Part shown: piece by piece, positions 8,090 to 15,201 of the stretch | Layout: each line of letters begins with the position of its first letter | Numbering within the stretch: the first letter of the stretch is position 1 | Assembly: GCA_031550435.1 (NCBI GenBank) | Contig: JAVBOO010000037.1 | Location: 1 to 18,060, forward strand | Reading direction: 5' to 3' | DNA length: 18,060 nt | DNA from: JAVBOO01 sp031550435 | Lineage (GTDB): Bacteria; Bacillota; Clostridia; Lachnospirales; WRAX01 | Program-made: the position numbers and the translations under genes | Notes under the pieces: model-generated | The model's input: the letters and a program-made list of their open reading frames with translations, nothing else | Told to the model about the DNA's origin: nothing | Database searches by the model: none

Positions 8090-9370
8090 ATGATCCAAAA
8101 TTTTTTTAAGAAGCAAAAACGTTTTTTACTGTTTAGTTTGCTATTATTATGTACATTTTCCGGCTATATATTATATGGTATTTTAAGCCTTCCCGACAGT
8201 ATATATTTGACCGTCGGACAAGAAGCCGAAGTAAAGTTAAACCTTCCCGTGGATGTTAATCTTCTGCCGGAAACAATGCCTGTAAGCAACATGTATGATG
8301 AAGCCAACCGGGACAAGGTTACCTCCGGTGAAAAACTTCCTATCAATACGGACGAAACGGGCAAGACTTCCATGGAGCTTTCCTTTCTCGGTGTTCCCGT
8401 AAAAAAGGTATCCGTTGAGGTTTTGCCGGAAATAGAACTTGTTCCCTGCGGGAAAACAGTCGAGGTCGAGATAAACACGCAAGGGCCGACAGTACTCGGA
8501 ACAGGCAGTGTTACCACCTCGGACGGTCAAACGCAAAATCCCTCCGAGGGCGTATTCAACTCGGGAGACATCTTGCTAAAAGCAAACGGCCTTAACCTGG
8601 ACAGCACAAAAACACTTGAAGATATACTGCAAAAAACTGACAAAAACCTGGATATAACCGTTAAACGTAACGACAAAACTTTCGATGTCAGCCTTTCGCC
8701 CGTCAAAGACGAAAAGGGTGAAAACAAGCTTGGACTGTGGCTGCGAGATGGGACAAAAGGCATAGGAACAATAACATACTATAACCCCGTGACACGAAGC
8801 TTCGGAGCTCTGGGCCACGGGATCACGGATGTTGACACAAAAAAGCTGATTTCCGTCAAAACCGGTTTGATTTCAGATACTGCCATCACCTCTATCAGAA
8901 AGGGTAAAAAAGGCAGCCCCGGAGAACTTGTCGGCAGCGCAAATTCTGCGGTAAAACTCGGAAATATAGTAGCCAACACCGCACTCGGGCTTTACGGCTT
9001 CGTAAACGACAACAACGTGCTGCCGCCGATGGAAAATGCTGTGAAAATAGCTCTGCAAAACGAAGCTCATACAGGACCCGCTGTCATAATGTCGAACGTT
9101 GACGGCACAGAAGTCAAAGAATACGACATATACATCGAAAGCATAAACAAAATGAGTTCGGACGAGTCAAAAGGGCTGATAATCAGAATAACCGATCAGG
9201 AGCTGCTCTCAAAGACCAACGGTATAGTGCAGGGTATGAGCGGAAGCCCTATCCTTCAAAACGGCAAGCTTATCGGCGCCGTAACACATGTTTTTGTTCA
9301 AAACCCGGCGAAAGGCTACGGTATTTTCATCGAAAACATGTTAAAGCAAGAAGAAAAAATAAAATCCTAG
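8090..9370 (+). CDS. spoIVB: SpoIVB sporulation signalling serine peptidase
   Basis: A 426-residue peptidase of family S55. In B. subtilis SpoIVB is made in the forespore and secreted to the space between forespore and mother cell, where it cleaves SpoIVFA to release pro-sigma-K processing. An N-terminal membrane/signal segment covers residues 11-33. A PDZ domain spans about 120-205 (SGDILLKANGLNL). The peptidase domain carries H243 in GALGHGI, a candidate acidic partner D369 in RITDQELL, and the nucleophile S384 in VQGMSGSPIL. Length agrees with the family and all catalytic residues are present. The ATG follows AGAGGTGG. Its promoter looks sigma-F-like. In many endospore formers spo0A follows directly, but here a hairpin-rich non-coding stretch and a MerR gene follow instead. 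Confidence 0.95.
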   Translation: MIQNFFKKQKRFLLFSLLLLCTFSGYILYGILSLPDSIYLTVGQEAEVKLNLPVDVNLLPETMPVSNMYDEANRDKVTSGEKLPINTDETGKTSMELSFLGVPVKKVSVEVLPEIELVPCGKTVEVEINTQGPTVLGTGSVTTSDGQTQNPSEGVFNSGDILLKANGLNLDSTKTLEDILQKTDKNLDITVKRNDKTFDVSLSPVKDEKGENKLGLWLRDGTKGIGTITYYNPVTRSFGALGHGITDVDTKKLISVKTGLISDTAITSIRKGKKGSPGELVGSANSAVKLGNIVANTALGLYGFVNDNNVLPPMENAVKIALQNEAHTGPAVIMSNVDGTEVKEYDIYIESINKMSSDESKGLIIRITDQELLSKTNGIVQGMSGSPILQNGKLIGAVTHVFVQNPAKGYGIFIENMLKQEEKIKS

Positions 9371-9399
9371 AAATACAGATGACAATAGTGCAACATTCG

Positions 9400-9640
9400 A
9401 ATTTTTCGCAGTAGTGTCCGAAAGATATCGGCGGGCGAAGCCCGGTTTCGTGAAGAGAGACACGTGAGTAGTTAAGACAATATCAGTCTTAAACGACTGT
9501 AGGACGTCGGGCGTTAAATTCTAAGCAGACTGGAGTTTTGTACCAAGACCGGTCAAAAAGCCGGTATTGCACCGTTGCCAGATAATCTAACCGGCTGCCG
9601 AAAAGCAGTCGGTTCTTTTGTACCTCTGGCACCCGCAAAA
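9400..9640 (+). ncRNA. Hairpin-rich non-coding region, candidate structured RNA including a terminator
   Basis: The gap between spoIVB and the MerR gene contains no ORF with a ribosome binding site but several stem-loops in a row: CGGGC-GAA-GCCCG (9432-9444), CGTG/CACG (9449-9464), CAGTC/GACTG (9484-9499), ACCGG/CCGGT (9548-9565), and AACCGGCTGC/GCAGTCGGTT (9589-9614). The last is followed by CTTTT and enclosed by a further TGCCAGA/TCTGGCA pair (9576-9582 with 9625-9631). The last hairpin could simply terminate spoIVB transcription. The density of the others suggests a structured RNA. I could not match it to a riboswitch, 6S, SRP, tmRNA or RNase P core. The strand is inferred from the CTTTT tract and the flanking genes. 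Confidence 0.4.
9589..9619 (+). terminator. Probable intrinsic terminator downstream of spoIVB
   Basis: A 10-bp stem AACCGGCTGC/GCAGTCGGTT (one G:U pair) with loop CGAAAA, followed by CTTTT. It lies about 220 bases past the spoIVB stop and would insulate the MerR promoter downstream. Confidence 0.6.
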
Positions 9641-9679
9641 TTTTCCCTTGATTTTTTCATAATTTTTTCTTTTTCCTTA

Positions 9680-9710
9680 TTGACATTGACGTTACGGTAG
9701 CGTTTATACT
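9680..9710 (+). promoter_or_regulatory. MerR-type promoter/operator (autoregulation)
   Basis: TTGACA (9680-9685) and TATACT (9705-9710) are separated by 19 bases, the over-long spacer typical of promoters activated by MerR-family proteins. The spacer contains an inverted repeat ACGTTAC-G-GTAGCGT (9689-9703; 6 of 7 pairs). The MerR start codon lies about 24 bases downstream of the -10 element, so the gene very probably regulates itself. Confidence 0.8.
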
Positions 9711-9733
9711 GTAGTTATAGGGAGGATATGCAA

Positions 9734-10492
9734 ATGGAATATACTATAAACAAGCTCGCGGAGATGGCCGGAGTGAGCACTCGAACACTTAGATGGTATG
9801 ACGAGTGCGGACTGCTTCCCCCGAAAGCGATACGTTCAAACGGCTACCGCATTTATGGACAGACCGAAATTGACCGGCTACAGCAGATCATGCTTTACCG
9901 TGAACTCGGTATTGAGCTTGCCGAAATAGGGCGTATACTTTCGGGCGAAGATTTTGACGGTCTAAACGCTTTAAAAAATCACCGCGCTGCCCTAATAGCA
10001 AAGCGCGAAAAGCTTGATATGCTTATTAAAAACGTAGAAAAAAGCATAAGTGCAAAGAGAGGAGAATTTGAGATGTCAGACAAGGAAAAATTTGAAGGAT
10101 TTAAGCAAAAACTGATTGATGAGAACGAGAGAAAGTATGGTGCCGAAGTGCGCGAGAAATACGGAAACCGGATTGTAGACGAATCAAATGCGAAAGTAAA
10201 GGGCTTGTCAAAAGAACAGTACGAAGAAGGCGAGCGTATACTCTCGGAGTTTGAAGCAACGCTTAAAGCCGCCTTCGAGACCGGTGACCCGGCAGGCGAA
10301 CAAGCCCAAAAGGCATGCGATTTGCACCGGCGCTGGCTCTGTGTCTTTTACCCCCTATACAACAAAGATTACCACAGGGGTCTGGGAGAAATGTATGTTG
10401 CGGACGAACGATTCCGCGCGAACTACGATAAAATTGCTCCCCGCTGCACCGAATTTTTAAGAGATGCCCTTAATGTCTATTGCGCAGAATAG
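9734..10492 (+). CDS. MerR-family regulator with TipAS effector-binding domain
   Basis: A 252-residue transcription activator like TipAL. The winged-helix MerR DNA-binding domain covers residues 1-70 (YTINKLAEMAGVSTRTLRWY, then SNGYRIYGQTEIDRL). A dimerisation coiled coil follows (about 73-110). The C-terminal TipAS domain includes HRRWLCVFYPLY, MYVADERF and NYDKIAP. In Streptomyces TipAS binds thiopeptide antibiotics and other cyclic peptides; the ligand here is unknown. I prefer the ATG at 9734 because GGAGG sits eight bases upstream, whereas the ATG at 9728 leaves only two. The promoter has the 19-bp spacer and dyad expected for autoregulation. An in-frame ATG at 10073 with AGAGGAG in front may give a short, DNA-binding-free form. 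No target operon is adjacent. Confidence 0.92.
   Translation: MEYTINKLAEMAGVSTRTLRWYDECGLLPPKAIRSNGYRIYGQTEIDRLQQIMLYRELGIELAEIGRILSGEDFDGLNALKNHRAALIAKREKLDMLIKNVEKSISAKRGEFEMSDKEKFEGFKQKLIDENERKYGAEVREKYGNRIVDESNAKVKGLSKEQYEEGERILSEFEATLKAAFETGDPAGEQAQKACDLHRRWLCVFYPLYNKDYHRGLGEMYVADERFRANYDKIAPRCTEFLRDALNVYCAE
10073..10492 (+). other. Possible internal translation start producing a free TipAS-like domain
   Basis: Inside the MerR gene an in-frame ATG at 10073 is preceded by AGAGAGGAG with 8 bases between GGAG and the ATG. Translation from here gives a 139-residue protein covering only the effector-binding domain. In Streptomyces lividans tipA yields both TipAL and an in-frame short TipAS of about 144 residues in the same way. 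The signal is seen; its use is inference. Confidence 0.45.
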
Positions 10493-10541
10493 AAGCAATA
10501 CGGCATTACCCGGTCGCTGCGGCGTAGGCCGGTTGTTTTAG

Positions 10542-10570
10542 CAGCAAGGTGCGCAATGCGCCCCTTGCTG
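10542..10570. terminator. Hairpin after the MerR gene, probable terminator
   Basis: CAGCAAGG-GCGC-AAT-GCGC-CCTTGCTG forms a stem of 8 plus 4 bp with one internal T/C mismatch. It lies 50 bases past the MerR stop and 130 bases beyond the metA stop on the other strand, so it sits between convergent transcription units. Only a weak T-rich tail (TGTTAATTT) follows on the plus strand. Confidence 0.5.
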
Positions 10571-10597
10571 TGTTAATTTCGATGTTTGTTACGTTTT

Positions 10598-10703
10598 TTG
10601 AGGCGACAATTAAACCATTCGCTAAACTTGTCACCTCAATCCCCCTTAGACCCGCGGGGCCGGTATGGGTGGGGTAATTAGACCGCCGGTTTAATCGGGG
10701 GAT
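10598..10703. repeat. Cluster of inverted repeats between convergent genes
   Basis: TTGAGGCGACAA (10598-10609) and TTGTCACCTCAA (10628-10639) pair at 11 of 12 positions around an 18-base loop. Directly next to it ATCCCCC (10639-10645) and GGGGGAT (10697-10703) are inverted, and TTAGACC occurs twice inside as a direct repeat (10646-10652, 10678-10684). A T run precedes rather than follows the first palindrome on the plus strand, so it does not look like a normal terminator. The cluster ends exactly at the metA stop codon. It could be a small mobile repeat, a 3' UTR structure or a recombination site. Confidence 0.5.
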
Positions 10704-11641
10704 CAACAGATAATTTTCAACCAGTTTGAAAACAATAATTCCGCGGGCATTCGCCAGGTAAATGCGGGAGCATTCCAAGGATTATTATCAGGGAAATAAT
10801 TATATGGGATTGCGGGTCCTTCCCCTTTCGCAAGGTCGCGGCGGTATTCATCAGCCAGCGTTGTAACGTCGTATTCGATATGGCCGGAAATAAATATCTG
10901 ATTACAGTTCTCGGAAGCCAAAATATGCGCTCCCGCTTCGGGTGATACTGCCAGCACCTCGATATCGCGGCAATTATCCAAGGCAATTTGATCGACTGCC
11001 GTGCGGCATGAGTGCGGAACAAAGAAGTCGTCACCAAGTCCTCTCAGCAAAGCGTTTTTGCGACTAAGCTTGTTGTAACGGTAAACGCCTGAAATTTTGC
11101 CGTCCAAAGTGAACTTGTTTATCCCGTAGTGATGATAAAGACCGGCTTGTGCACCCCAACAAACATGCAGGGAGGATCGGACATTCGTAACTGACCAGTC
11201 CATAACTTCACACAACTCGTTCCAATAATCTACTTCCGAAAAGTCAAGCAGCTCAACAGGTGAACCGGTTATGATAAGCCCGTCAAACTTCTCACTCCTG
11301 ACAGAGCAAAACGGCTTGTAAAAAGTCTTCAGGTATTCTTCGGGTGTGTTCTTTGAAGCATGAGTTGTCAGCCTTATAAACGTAATGTCAACTTGATTCG
11401 GAGTTTTACCGAGCAGACGCAAAAACTGAATTTCCGTCGTTGTTTTATTCGGCATCAGATTTAGTACTGCAACCTTGAGCGGGCGCATGGTGTTTGCTGT
11501 CACAGGTCGGCCTGTCTGCCGGTCAAAGTAAGCATTATTCTCCGCTTTTTTTGCGGCTGCGGAAGATTCGGTCAACACCAAAATATTTTCTTTTTCCAAA
11601 CAAGCCCTGGCTGGCAACCCTTCAGGTACTGTCAGCGGCAT
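10703..11641 (-). CDS. metA: Homoserine O-acyltransferase MetA, predicted acetyl-specific
   Basis: A 312-residue enzyme that acylates homoserine as the committed step to methionine. Catalytic C161 lies in HVCWGAQAGLYHHYG, with H254 and E256 in FISGHIEYD; K66 in LMPNK matches the conserved acyl-CoA-site lysine. After allowing for a 19-residue insertion at about residues 30-50, these match Cys142, His235 and Glu237 of the family. Residue 130 (family position 111, ITGSPVELLDF) is Glu; in characterised members Glu here goes with acetyl-CoA and Gly with succinyl-CoA. So O-acetylhomoserine is the likely product, consistent with the neighbouring O-acetylhomoserine sulfhydrylase. The C-terminus is about 16 residues shorter than in E. 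coli and stops at the border of a repeat cluster. The start has GGGAGG in the last codons of metY, with a 3-base gap between the genes. Last gene of the operon. Confidence 0.94.
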   Translation of the reverse strand: MPLTVPEGLPARACLEKENILVLTESSAAAKKAENNAYFDRQTGRPVTANTMRPLKVAVLNLMPNKTTTEIQFLRLLGKTPNQVDITFIRLTTHASKNTPEEYLKTFYKPFCSVRSEKFDGLIITGSPVELLDFSEVDYWNELCEVMDWSVTNVRSSLHVCWGAQAGLYHHYGINKFTLDGKISGVYRYNKLSRKNALLRGLGDDFFVPHSCRTAVDQIALDNCRDIEVLAVSPEAGAHILASENCNQIFISGHIEYDVTTLADEYRRDLAKGEGPAIPYNYFPDNNPWNAPAFTWRMPAELLFSNWLKIIC

Positions 11642-11644
11642 TTG

Positions 11645-12907
11645 TCATACCTCCCTTAGACTCTGATCTATATCCGAAATAATATCGTCGATGTTTTCCA
11701 GACCAACCGAAAACCTTATCATTCCAGGGTTAATCCCCGCAGCAGCCAACTGTTCGCAGTTCAACTGCCTGTGCGTCGAGCTCGCGGGATGCAGCACGCA
11801 AGTACGTATATCAGCAACATGAACCTCGTTTGAAGCAAGCTTTAAACCATCCATAAATTTTACTGCGTTTTGTTTGCCTCCTTTTATGTTAAACGTAACA
11901 ACTCCCGACGATCCTCTCAGATATTTTTGAGCGAGAGCGTGATATTTGTCTTTTTTCAACCCGGGATAGCTAATTGATTCTATTTTACCGCAGGCCTCAA
12001 AATATTCGGCGACCTTAAGAGCGTTTTCGCAATGCCTCTCCATTCTGAGCGCAAGCGTTTCCAGACCCAAATTCAGCAGAAACGCGGAATGTGCCGAGGG
12101 ATAAGCCCCAAAATCACGCATCAGCTGCATCCTCGCTTTGGTGATGTATGCCGTCTTGCCATAATTTCGCACATATGAAATTCCGTGGTACGTCGGGTCG
12201 GGTTCTGTGAAATCCGGGAATTTTCCGCTTGTCCAGTCAAAATTTCCGCTGTCCACGATAACGCCGCCGCATTGCACCGCATGACCGTCCAAATATTTCG
12301 AAGTTGAGTGAATGACAATATCGGCTCCGTGTGCAAAAGGCTTGCACAAAACCGGTGTCGGGAATGTGTTGTCGACTATCAGCGGAACACCGTGCTCATG
12401 GGCAATCTTGGCAAACTTTCCTATATCGAGTACTGTGAGGGCAGGATTTGCAAGCATCTCTCCGAAAACAGCTTTAGTGTTCGGCTTAAACGCCGCGCGT
12501 ATGGTGTCCTCATCGCTGTCGGCATCCGCAAAAATACACTCTATGCCGAACTTTTTCAGTGTAGCGCCGAAAAGGTTGGCTGTTCCGCCATAGATTTTCG
12601 ATGTGCAGATAAAGCTGTCACCCGCTTTGCAAAGATTGACAACAGAAAGCAGTGACGCGGCTTGGCCGGACGACGTGCACATAGCCCCGACTCCGCCTTC
12701 AAGCTCGGCAATTTTCCGTTCGACCGCCATAACGGTCGGGTTTGCGAAACGCGAGTAGATAACAGCTTTTGTCGGCTCGTCAAACACACTTCCAATTTCC
12801 TCGGTAGAGTCAAAAACATAGGTAGTGCTTTGATAAATCGGCATAACCCTCGGTTCGGAATTTTTCGGGCTATATCCCGAATGCAAGCACTTTGTCTCAT
12901 CTCTCAT
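11645..12907 (-). CDS. metY: O-acetylhomoserine sulfhydrylase (PLP-dependent)
   Basis: A 420-residue Cys/Met-metabolism PLP enzyme that turns O-acetylhomoserine and sulfide into homocysteine. The PLP Schiff-base lysine is K204 in IHSTSKYLDGH, with D179 in LIVDNTF contacting the pyridine nitrogen and Y51 in YSRFANPT contacting the phosphate. Several features favour MetY over cystathionine gamma-synthase (MetB): the length above 400 residues and the insert after the lysine loop (FDWTSGKFPDFTEPDPTYHG). The context, with MetA predicted to be acetyl-specific and no metB/metC pair, supports this. The ATG follows AAAGGTG nine bases upstream. It starts 52 bases after asd and ends 3 bases before metA, whose Shine-Dalgarno lies in its last codons. 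Methionine gamma-lyase is the main alternative reading and is less likely in this operon. Confidence 0.92.
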   Translation of the reverse strand: MRDETKCLHSGYSPKNSEPRVMPIYQSTTYVFDSTEEIGSVFDEPTKAVIYSRFANPTVMAVERKIAELEGGVGAMCTSSGQAASLLSVVNLCKAGDSFICTSKIYGGTANLFGATLKKFGIECIFADADSDEDTIRAAFKPNTKAVFGEMLANPALTVLDIGKFAKIAHEHGVPLIVDNTFPTPVLCKPFAHGADIVIHSTSKYLDGHAVQCGGVIVDSGNFDWTSGKFPDFTEPDPTYHGISYVRNYGKTAYITKARMQLMRDFGAYPSAHSAFLLNLGLETLALRMERHCENALKVAEYFEACGKIESISYPGLKKDKYHALAQKYLRGSSGVVTFNIKGGKQNAVKFMDGLKLASNEVHVADIRTCVLHPASSTHRQLNCEQLAAAGINPGMIRFSVGLENIDDIISDIDQSLREV

Positions 12908-12959
12908 ATAATGTCACACCTTTTCTATATTTTTAATGTCTTCAATGTTATTTGTATTT

Positions 12960-13976
12960 TTAATCTTTTTGCATTCTGCCGTTAATTTTTTTACTCTTAA
13001 TCAGCAATTCTGCCAGCTGCACAGCGTTTACCGCCGCACCCTTTCTGATATTGTTGGCTGCCGTCCACAGCCACAAGCCGTTTTTAACAGATTCGTCACG
13101 CCTTATCCTGCCAACATACACACTGTCGGTATTTTGTATGACGGTGGGCATCGGGTAGCGGTTGTTTTTCGGATCATCGCAGACCACGACTCCCGGGGCT
13201 GATTGCAGTATTTCGAATACCTCTTTTATTTCGAAACGTCTCTCAAACTCCGCGTTTATAGATACACAATGTCCGTTAAACACCGGAACCCTTACGGCTG
13301 TCGCCGTAATCCCGAGACCGGGATCATGAAAGATTTTCCTTGTCTCGTTTATCATTTTCAGCTCTTCTTTTGTATACCCGTCGTCGGTGAAAACATCAAT
13401 TTGAGGAATAATATTGTCCGCTATCGGATGAAGAAACGTTGAAGGCGGCAGACCGTTTGCGCCATTTTCCAGGTCTTTGCATCCGCCCATGCCGGCTCCC
13501 GATACGGCCTGATATGTAGAGTAAACTACTCTTTTTAGCCCGAATGCGGCATTAAGCGGTGAGAGTGCCACCACTGACTGTATTGTGGAACAGTTGGGAT
13601 TTGCGATTATGCCGTTCTCGTCCTCTATGTCGCCGGGGTTTACTTCCGGAACAACAAGCGGCACCCCATTGTCCATTCGCCAAACGGAACTGTTGTCGAT
13701 TACCTTACAGCCTTTTTTGACGGCCGCAGGCACATATTTCAGGCTGACCTCTCCTCCTGCCGCGAATATAGCGATATCGATTTCCAAAAATCCTTCCTCC
13801 GTCAATTCAATGACCTTATAGCTGTTGCCGCAATATACCAGCTCTTGACCCTCCGATCGCTTTGATGCAAGCAAACGCAGTTCGCCTACGGGGAAATCTC
13901 TCTCCTCAAGCGCTTTCAATACGGCGCGACCAACCATGCCGGTCGCCCCGACTACGGCTATATTGTACTTATTCAT
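12960..13976 (-). CDS. asd: Aspartate-semialdehyde dehydrogenase
   Basis: A 338-residue NADPH-dependent enzyme reducing aspartyl-4-phosphate to aspartate semialdehyde, the branch point for lysine, threonine and methionine. The nucleotide-binding loop is VVGATGMVG (8-16), the catalytic cysteine C129 is in NPNCSTIQ, and H236 in NGHCVSINAEFERRF is the acid/base. The open frame reaches 14045, but AAAGGAG lies eight bases before the ATG at 13976, and the family N-terminus starts there; the ATG at 13982 would be too close to it. The ATG overlaps the end of lysC by 8 bases (ATGAATAA), indicating translational coupling. Third gene of the operon. Confidence 0.95.
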   Translation of the reverse strand: MNKYNIAVVGATGMVGRAVLKALEERDFPVGELRLLASKRSEGQELVYCGNSYKVIELTEEGFLEIDIAIFAAGGEVSLKYVPAAVKKGCKVIDNSSVWRMDNGVPLVVPEVNPGDIEDENGIIANPNCSTIQSVVALSPLNAAFGLKRVVYSTYQAVSGAGMGGCKDLENGANGLPPSTFLHPIADNIIPQIDVFTDDGYTKEELKMINETRKIFHDPGLGITATAVRVPVFNGHCVSINAEFERRFEIKEVFEILQSAPGVVVCDDPKNNRYPMPTVIQNTDSVYVGRIRRDESVKNGLWLWTAANNIRKGAAVNAVQLAELLIKSKKINGRMQKD

Positions 13977-15201
13977 CTGCATTGCTCCTTTCAGCCGGAT
14001 TAGAGAAAAATCTGCGGTGTATGGCAGTGACTGCCGCATCCGCATCGCTTTCGCCCACGATAATAGATATTTTTATCTCGGATGTCGATATCATTTTTAT
14101 ACCGACACCGATACCGGAAATAGCTTCGAATACGGCAGACGCCACACCGGGGTTTGATTCCATCCCTGCCCCGACTACCGAAACTTTTGCGGCGTTTTCA
14201 TCAAACTCAATTTTGCAGAAGTTCAAAATCGTTTGTTTTTCGGTCAAAATTGCCCTGACCTCGGATAAATCTTGCCGCGTCACCGTAAAAGCATAATTTT
14301 CCGTGCTTTCCGCCCCCGCAGCCTGAGTTATAAGCCCCACGGAAATGCCTTTCTCCGCCAGCGCCGAAAACAAGCGGCAGCCTCCGCCCGAATGCTTTTT
14401 GATGCCTATGACTGACACAACCGCCGTGTTTTTATCGGCGGCGACACCGCTAATATACCTTTTTTCCATTGCTTTCCCCTCCGTTACAAGTGTTCCCGGT
14501 GCGTCCGTCATGGCAGAACGCACAACCAAAGGCACTTTATATTGTTTTGCCAGTTCTACCGACCGGTTATGAAGAACACAGGCGCCTGAAGAAGCAAGTT
14601 CAAGCATGTCTTCATAACTTATTTCATTGAGTTTGTGCGCGTCCGGCACAATCCGCGGGTCAGCGGTATAAACCCCGTCAACATCAGTATATATCTCGCA
14701 CTTATCCGCGCCGAGAACGGCAGCCAGAGCAACGGCAGTAGTGTCCGACCCGCCGCGACCGATTGTGACAACATCTCCGTATCTGTTAATGCCCTGAAAA
14801 CCCGCTACTATCACTATATTGTTCCTGCCTGTCTCAAACAACAGGCGCTCACAATCAACATCTTTTATGCGGGCATTGCCGTAAACCGAAGTAGCACAGA
14901 TACCGGCTTGACCGGCGCTCAGCGATATTGCAGGGTAACCCATCCCGTTTAGCGTTATAGCCAACAGTGCGGCCGATTGCTGTTCCCCCGTGGAAATCAG
15001 AGCATCCATCTCACGCTTGTTGATATCGGAGCTTAGCTCCGAGGCCTTTGCGATGAGTTCATCGGTCGTGTTCCCCTGAGCGGACAATACCGCCACAAGC
15101 TTATGTCCGCCGTCGTAATCTTTCGCAATCCGCCCGGCGACACAGCGCAGCCGGGACGCATCCGCCACTGACGTTCCTCCGTATTTTTGCACTATCAGCA
15201 A
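13969..15201 (-). CDS. lysC: Aspartate kinase (monofunctional, class with C-terminal ACT domains)
   Basis: A 410-residue enzyme that phosphorylates aspartate, the first step to lysine, threonine and methionine. The kinase domain shows KYGGTSVA (6-13), GRGGSDTTA (148-156) and YTDVDGVYTADPR (171-183). Tandem ACT domains for feedback control occupy about residues 262-410 (VSVIGIKKHSG, VSVVGAGMESNPGV). The start is TTG at 15201 with GAGGAGG seven bases upstream, giving the usual N-terminus MLIVQKYGGTS; it overlaps the hom stop by 7 bases. Which amino acid inhibits it cannot be read off by eye. It lies between hom and asd in an operon ending in methionine genes, so it may be the methionine/threonine-pathway isoenzyme, with another copy for lysine elsewhere (inference). 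Confidence 0.95.
   Translation of the reverse strand: MLIVQKYGGTSVADASRLRCVAGRIAKDYDGGHKLVAVLSAQGNTTDELIAKASELSSDINKREMDALISTGEQQSAALLAITLNGMGYPAISLSAGQAGICATSVYGNARIKDVDCERLLFETGRNNIVIVAGFQGINRYGDVVTIGRGGSDTTAVALAAVLGADKCEIYTDVDGVYTADPRIVPDAHKLNEISYEDMLELASSGACVLHNRSVELAKQYKVPLVVRSAMTDAPGTLVTEGKAMEKRYISGVAADKNTAVVSVIGIKKHSGGGCRLFSALAEKGISVGLITQAAGAESTENYAFTVTRQDLSEVRAILTEKQTILNFCKIEFDENAAKVSVVGAGMESNPGVASAVFEAISGIGVGIKMISTSEIKISIIVGESDADAAVTAIHRRFFSNPAERSNADE

Noticed and set aside
10506..10778. 90-codon minus-strand ORF overlapping the end of metA, with a segment faintly like an M16 peptidase N-terminus (EVTSLANGLIVAS)
   Set aside because: Its start lies inside metA without a ribosome binding site, and most of it is read through the hairpin at 10542-10570 and the inverted repeats, so the resemblance is taken as chance.
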